Of a DNA stretch of 64,000 nucleotides, positions 58,202-64,000 are shown piece by piece. The notes under the pieces were generated by a model. That model saw nothing but the letters and a program-made list of their open reading frames with translations, made no database searches and had not been told where the DNA came from. The DNA is from Beroe forskalii. Taxonomy: Eukaryota > Ctenophora > Nuda > Beroida > Beroidae. Position 1 is the stretch's first letter. The number at the start of each line of letters is the position of its first letter. The DNA lies in NCBI GenBank assembly GCA_011033025.1, contig WFMF01000084.1, forward strand, positions 372,001-436,000, read 5' to 3'. Both the position numbers and the translations under genes were made by a program.

Positions 58202-58620
58202 ATGGCCATTGCACATTTTCCGCCTAAGATGAAGTTTCTACGACCTTCCTAGACTGAGATACAAAATTCTCCTTAAGCAGGTCTTGCGCCTACCCAAAAA
58301 TCTATTTTTCGCCCGTAACTCCATTCCTGAGCATTTTAGGGCATATTTTTGTCAACAATTGTATATAAACATGGCCATTGCGCACATTTTTCCACTTAAG
58401 ATGAAGTCTCTACGACCTTCCTGGACTGAGATACAAATTCGTCTTATGCAGGTCTTATGCGCCCAAAAAAATCTGTTTTTCGCCCGTAACTCCATTCCTG
58501 AGCATTTTAGGCATATTTTTTGTGACAATTGTATATAAACATGCTCATTGCGCACATTTTCCCGCCAAGATGAAGTCTCTACGACCTTCCTGAGCCGAGA
58601 TACGATTTTACATATCAGTC
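58202..58620 (+). repeat. 170-bp tandem repeat, about 2.4 units
   Basis: Units start at 58,202, 58,371 and 58,541 (ATGGCCATTG or ATGCTCATTG) and share AAGATGAAGTCTCTACGACC and CGCCCGTAACTCCATTCCTG. Starts right after the left inverted-repeat arm. Confidence 0.9.
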
Positions 58621-60043
58621 AGCTGCACCTCAGCTAAAATCGATTTTTCACTTTCCACACTCGGAGGTGTGGAAAGTTGTTAGATCGATTTTTCATGCAA
58701 AAAACTATAGAATCCATGCAAAATCGCTTGGTGTAGAATTTGTCCACTTTTAAATCCAATTTTGACTGTATTATATAGCATTTTCATTTCTCAGTAAATC
58801 CATGATACTATTACTCTATTATTACGAGCACTTCTTCTTTCAAACTTTCTAGACTGATTACCTATTCCTCTGTCATGATTTGGTCCTTTCTGAACCTTTT
58901 GTCCTGTCTGAACCTTCTACATCCTATAATTTTTGTGCTGCTCTATTTTCTGAAATTTCGGTTACCATTCGTTTTAGAATTCTCTGTATAATTGTCCGTC
59001 AAGCAGCTTTTTGTTTCGTGACGTCCACCAAATGGTTGCTGTGTAAATCTCAAAGTTTAAAAGCAAGATATCGAAGTAAAACATAATCCGATGAAAACTC
59101 TCTGAGTTAGAGTCTTAGAGACGTTCTAAGTAGAGTAAAATTGCGTTTTATCGCAAAATACGCTATTTTTAGTCAGGGATGAAATGGAATATCGTTAATA
59201 CGGCGTTGGGATCGGTTTCTGGTGCTTTGGAATATGCTGAATAGCTCTAGCTATTTCGTTAATTTCTATTTCGATGACGTCCCCTTTTTTGGGCCAAGTT
59301 GAGACTAATTTTCACGTAATATGGCATGTGGGGTATCAAAGGAGTGGTTTTTCGGGACGCGAATATGAGAATACTTCTAATATTCAAAATTAATTGCTTC
59401 TCCTTTTAATCGAATTAAGTCGTTTAGACAACAATTTTAACATGTTCCTCCCCTGCAGTGTTTTGGTTAGTACAGTGACCAACACGGTTAAAGACGGTGA
59501 AAGTGATAGAGCGCTGAGCTAGCCCGAAACCCTCCGTGAACCTCGCCGCGAACCTTATGCTGGCTAATAAGCTAATTATGACGCAGACACTCGAATACTG
59601 TGGACGCTTCGTCACGGCACGATGCGTGACCATGACCAATGTACAGTGTGTAAAGTTTACTTCTGTTGCCGGGGTGCTAGTGTCATGCGACAAGACCCCT
59701 CAAGAAACAACTGAGGGATAACGGTCACAAATCGGCTAATATGGTTGCATAATCAATATTCCTAGTAGTAGAGTACAGCTAATTAAATGGATTATTGCTC
59801 GCTTAAATATATTCTCAGGCTGGGTAATAGACCCCAATTTTGGGAGTCATCTGTCTGATCTCTCATTGTCTCCTCAACCAAAAGAATGATATCCTTTTTT
59901 AAGTGATGAAAAGAGTCAAAGATTCGCCTCTCCTTCTGTTTCTTGAATAAATATTCGAGGACTTGAAGCAGAAAAGAGAGTTCTGTATCTGATGCTCTTG
60001 GTATAGTGGGGGACCAGACTCATGTCCTTGTGTTGTTTGTGGG

Positions 60044-60078
<35 letters not shown>

Positions 60079-60928
60079 GATGAGGAATTATCTCTTCTTT
60101 CTTTTCTTTTTTAATTGTATGGGGACAGTTTTCATTTTTTGCTATTTGTTTGTTTTTTCGATAACTTAAGTGTGTATGTTTGACCAATAAACTGCTTGAC
60201 CAATTAACTAAACGATTTATAAGACTCATGATAGAGCAGATGTTTTAGTTTTTTTCCTAATTTCAAAAGATATGTTATCCTGTACATTGTCACTTATCCC
60301 TATTTATTTCACCCTTTCTTTTTATCCAGACTTTGTTCCCCAATCTTGCTGATCAATCAAAATCCTAATTCAGGGTCGAGGGTACGCAACATTACGTCGA
60401 AATTAGTCTCAATGGAGGTCCATTTCGGCTCCTGGTATGTCAAAAAAGGTCGTGGGCAAAGATAGGTGACGTCATTGAAATAAAAATTGACGGAATAGTT
60501 AGATCGATTCAACAATCAGCATAGTCCTAAGTACGGTTATAGTTTATACGCTCAGAAGAATATCCCACATGATTATTTTAGATAACTACAATTGGGCTGA
60601 TAGCAGACAATATTGTTTAATTCTTTATATACCTCGATGTTCCTAATAACTGGGTAATAGATCAATAATCAATAACTAGCCGCTAATCTTCTAATACGTT
60701 AACGTTTGTGTATGTCTGAGACCCGTAAACAGCAGCAGCACATTAAATCTATAACACATTTTAACCCTACTCACTGATGTCACAACGTGAGATTTTCACG
60801 GTGTTTTCTTTATACTACACGTCAAATCTTAGAAATCAAGCCATTGATCAGATAATAAGACTTCATACCACTTTCATCTTACTTAATTCCTTTCACTTCT
60901 GTGTGTCCTTACTTTTCACTGTACATAG
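58621..60928. other. Spacer or intron; TG microsatellite
   Basis: A hairpin CTTTCCACAC/GTGTGGAAAG is at about 58,652-58,677 and a TG tract of about 17 units at 60,045-60,077. No coding exon recognised. Confidence 0.45.
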
Positions 60929-61190
60929 TTTCCTGCCCAAGAAGCCAGCTAAACCTATTACCAAGGAAGACACTGAGAAGGATGCTGCACCTCCAGTAGC
61001 CTTTATCAACAACGGATCGGAAAACCCTATCAAACTGGAGGAGGGTGGAGGTAAAGGCAAGCCTACAGCCGAGGAGTTAGGGGAGGAAGCAAACTCAGAA
61101 ACCCCACTCCAGGATCAGCAATATAATAACAATGCTGAGAAGCCCGCTGAAGACCAGACGTACGAGGAGGTTGATCTTAATAAACCTTAG
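60929..61190 (+). CDS. Possible terminal exon, acidic low-complexity tail
   Basis: Opens after a CACTGTACATAG acceptor and runs to a stop at 61,190. Encodes FLPKKPAKPITKEDTEKDAA, FINNGSENPIKLEEGG and PAEDQTYEEVDLNKP. Rich in Glu, Pro, Lys; the end TYEEVDL could be a tyrosine-based cytoplasmic motif. No family recognised and no upstream exon found. The same frame is open further upstream, but that part looks non-coding. Confidence 0.45.
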
Positions 61191-62896
61191 GTCAGAAGCA
61201 GGGAATCTTGATTTTAATCCCTCTTGTAATCTGTGCACCAACGATCTTTGTGTTTTTGCTATACTTACTGATCTCCTCTTTGTGCTGTGAATTTATTTGC
61301 TTGTGTTTGACTTGCTTACTGTTATTTGTGATGTCGCAACGAATCAAATGTATTATCAAGTGTATCATCAGCATAAATCATCTGGTACAATATCAAGCCG
61401 ATGACCTTTGATTGACTATCCACTAACTATGATTTGTTTGATTTTTGTGTTCTGAAGCTTGAGAATTTTATCAAATAACAAATCTAATCAACAGCTCTTT
61501 CCAATTATCAGTGTCAATTAACTAAAAACCTGCTTTCTTCGTATAGTTTGTCGCTGAATATGAATTAATTTTGAGGCATAATTACTGAACCACATTTCTG
61601 GCCTTAGTGTTTTCGTTTTGTTCACAAACTAAAATAACTTGGGAATATCAAGCACTACAGCATGAGCATAAAAAGCCCTTTTAATTGAGTGTACAATGGA
61701 TATTGGATAAAAATGTCGGTCATACCAGGGCTATCAAATGTTGAAAAATTTAATACCAATCATCACCATATCCCTTGTTAACACACATAACCCTTATTTC
61801 ACTCTGACACCATTTCACGTTGAAAAAAATTCACTCTGGCTGCATTTTACTAAGCCTAAATACTTTTGGAAGAACTGATATTTACAAAAGTTTTTTCTGA
61901 AATACGAAATCAGAAAAATAATATATTTCAATTCAAAATAAAAACCAAGAATTTCACCCAAGCTACGTATATTTGCTTCAAAACAAAACAAAACTTTCAA
62001 ATCAACGAATTACTAGCGCTCCGTAAAAACACACTATGCCTTGTATAGTACTGATCTGTTGGAAGCTAACTATCTGACAGCATTGGACGGCGGCAATCTT
62101 ATACATTTCTTAATCGAGATGTGGTTCAGCCTTCACAAGATGAAGAGAACACTGTACTGAAAACTCCCTCAATATATTTCGTGAGCCATTTTATCATTGT
62201 TCTAGATCATTCCTTACACTATTCTATCATTTTTCTGACATCTCTTAAAGTTAATGTATCAACGGCTGTGCTCGAATTGAGCATGCTCCAGGCCCCTGCA
62301 TATAACGACCATACGGCGCCCACACAACAAAAAGATAACTCATTAATCACTCGCTATAACTATAAGCGTTGGAGGATCTGTTTGATTTAAATACTCACTG
62401 CAGTCGTGTCTTTAATTGGCATTCTTCAATTGGCATTACTGTCCTTTTTCCATCTTGGTAGTGACACAAAGTTGATCGGATCAGAAATAATACATTGTTA
62501 TTTATTTGATGTTTGAAATTATTGACCATTTCATGTAATTAACCAATTGTGTGATTTATGATGTTTTCGGGTGTGAATGTGTTGAAATGGGGAGTTTCGG
62601 CTTCCCAGTTCCCTGCACGTGCCCAAACTCTAGCAACTGTAGTTTTGTGAATGTCGTTATCTCGGGCAGGTGACACTGTATAAATTGTTATGTACACTAT
62701 TTATTATTTTAAATAAAAATCGGCACAATCACAAAATACACTTTTAAGCATAATGGCACTGTGATTTGTGACACTATATAGAACTAGACGAGTGACACTG
62801 ACGACACTGGTGCTCTGAAGTTGCCGTCGTGTGGCATGCTACTTCTCGCGACATCAATGTTGCACTGATGTAACCCTGAATTGTACATTATTTCAG
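61191..62896. other. No gene recognised
   Basis: AT-rich; possibly the 3' untranslated part of the exon before and an intron. AATAAA occurs at about 62,712. Nothing else supported. Confidence 0.4.
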
Positions 62897-63151
62897 GGAT
62901 CAGAAGATATCTGCAAGACCTCGGAACCCATGTTGGAAGCCTATGGAACTAGGCCTCCCGCCCAAACCACCGTGGATACAGCCAGTGAAGGAGCGACAGC
63001 TGTCGACACGTCTCCGCCAAAGAAGCGACGTAAAAAAGCGGGTAAAGCTAACCAAATCACTCCCTCGCCCGAACCAGTGCCTCGTGACGTGCTGGACTTT
63101 CCCAACACAAACAATCAGAGAAATAGGCCTTTGCCACCACTCAAAGTTTAG
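62897..63151 (+). CDS. Possible terminal exon with nuclear localisation signal
   Basis: Follows a good acceptor (GTACATTATTTCAG) in phase 0 and stops at 63,151. Encodes SEDICKTSEPMLEAYG, then SPPKKRRKKAGK, a classical basic nuclear signal, and a Pro/Asn-rich end NNQRNRPLPPLKV. No family recognised. It may be an alternative last exon of the same gene as 60,929-61,190 or of another gene whose body lies elsewhere. Confidence 0.45.
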   Translation, partial: GSEDICKTSEPMLEAYGTRPPAQTTVDTASEGATAVDTSPPKKRRKKAGKANQITPSPEPVPRDVLDFPNTNNQRNRPLPPLKV

Positions 63152-63625
63152 CTGCACAGAGGCCCGCCGAATTATGCGCCTTTTTTCTATCATTCTCAGA
63201 AATATTTTACTTATTAGAACTAAGAAGTTACTTTGCATACAGTTTGCCCACAGTTTTTCGGAGTTATGATTATTTATCAGGGTGCAAACTTAGTTTGGGT
63301 TTGCATTCTGATCAGTGAATGATTGACCAAAAAGAGCGCGAGCTCATCAGATCCCGAGCACTTTTCTTATGTAAATATGTTCAGCTCGAAAGCCCATTTC
63401 AGAGGCATTGTTATTAAAATCTTTTAGAGGGTTTCAAGAGTTTGACTCCGTGCTCGATGCGTCATCGGACCAATTTACTGATAGTGATACTCATAATCAT
63501 TAATTAGTACTCAATTAATCTTAATTATTTCACCAGAATCTGGTAAATCTGATTTACCGGAAACCGGTTGATAATTAAATGCTATTTTTGGTGTAACCTC
63601 CCCTCTATCTATTCCTAATCTTTAA

Positions 63626-63776
63626 CCCGTATGTGTGCACTTGTATCGACTATCGATCGATGCGCATTTTGAATTTGCAAATACATCGCGCGCAATGTAT
63701 TTCAAGTGCATGAATTTACGCAAAATTTACGCTTTTTAATTTTATCGATCGATCCATGTGTACACATATGGGTAAA
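63626..63776. mobile_element. Short MITE
   Basis: TTTAACCCGTATGTGTGCAC and GTGTACACATATGGGTAAA are inverted ends about 150 bp apart, with TATCGATCGAT inside both ends. It abuts or overlaps the start of the right inverted-repeat arm. Confidence 0.6.
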
Positions 63777-64000
63777 TGTTTCACGTGAACTTGAAGTATC
63801 GGTGATTTCCATCGAATCCTGATTTAGAATTTAAAAAGAGGGAGGGGTTAATGGCTGACATTGTATTACTAACTCTTAATTAGACTGACAGTGAAACTGA
63901 CATATTGTGTGCTCATATTGTGTGCTCATCTGTCAGTGTCAGAAGGGAGGCGGAAGGGCCGGGCATGGTGATCTGTGGGTAAATTACTACACCTTTCGAT
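63768..64000 (-). repeat. Right arm of the inverted repeat (runs off the window)
   Basis: Inverse of 57,976-58,197; ends at 64,000 with ACACCTTTCGAT, so the homology may continue outside. Confidence 0.9.

Overview
The window looks like nuclear DNA of an invertebrate metazoan. Genes are sparse and have introns with GT..AG borders, and the background is AT-rich. There is a degraded TTAGGG tract, and the recognisable protein families are animal ones: an LDLa-domain GPCR, an SVOP-like MFS transporter, a TXNDC16-like thioredoxin-fold protein, a carbohydrate sulfotransferase, 14-3-3 and a LINE ORF1. I cannot name the species. Most of the window is repeats.

Layout. 1-9.4 kb: no gene seen, several small inverted-repeat elements. 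9.47-12.71 kb (-): large exon of a GPCR with LDLa modules; one extra base before TM6 puts TM6-TM7 in another frame. 12.8-16.2 kb: intact intronless SVOP-like MFS gene (+) between two inverted copies of a hairpin-ended repeat. 16.64-29.8 kb (-): 14 phase-compatible exons of a TXNDC16-like gene. 30.6-33.24 kb: tandem 591-bp satellite containing a 60-nt hairpin. 34.37-35.26 kb (+): broken sulfotransferase gene. 35.25-42.2 kb (+): second, inverted, 5'-truncated copy of the TXNDC16-like gene. 42.5-46.25 kb (-): two 14-3-3 relics, one with introns and one intronless. 47.0-48.4 kb: GC-rich clustered repeat and telomere-like repeats. 49.18-57.25 kb: rearranged copies of an apparently undescribed foldback element, with a nested 1.47-kb transposon and a broken LINE ORF1. 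58-64 kb: inverted repeat arms around two possible terminal exons.

The main structural event is an inverted segmental duplication (16.64-20.96 kb and 35.25-42.2 kb). Its breakpoint cuts the 3' end of the sulfotransferase. The second copy later took in a 2.39-kb foldback element between TGAATA repeats; the first copy preserves the empty site. The same element family, ending in GGCAAACTTT repeats and filled with a 21-bp satellite that changes strand, occurs again at 49-57 kb.

Small frameshifts recur in otherwise well-conserved coding sequence (GPCR, sulfotransferase, both 14-3-3 relics, LINE, first exon of TXNDC16 copy 2). They may be real decay or uncorrected consensus indels; reads or RNA are needed to tell.
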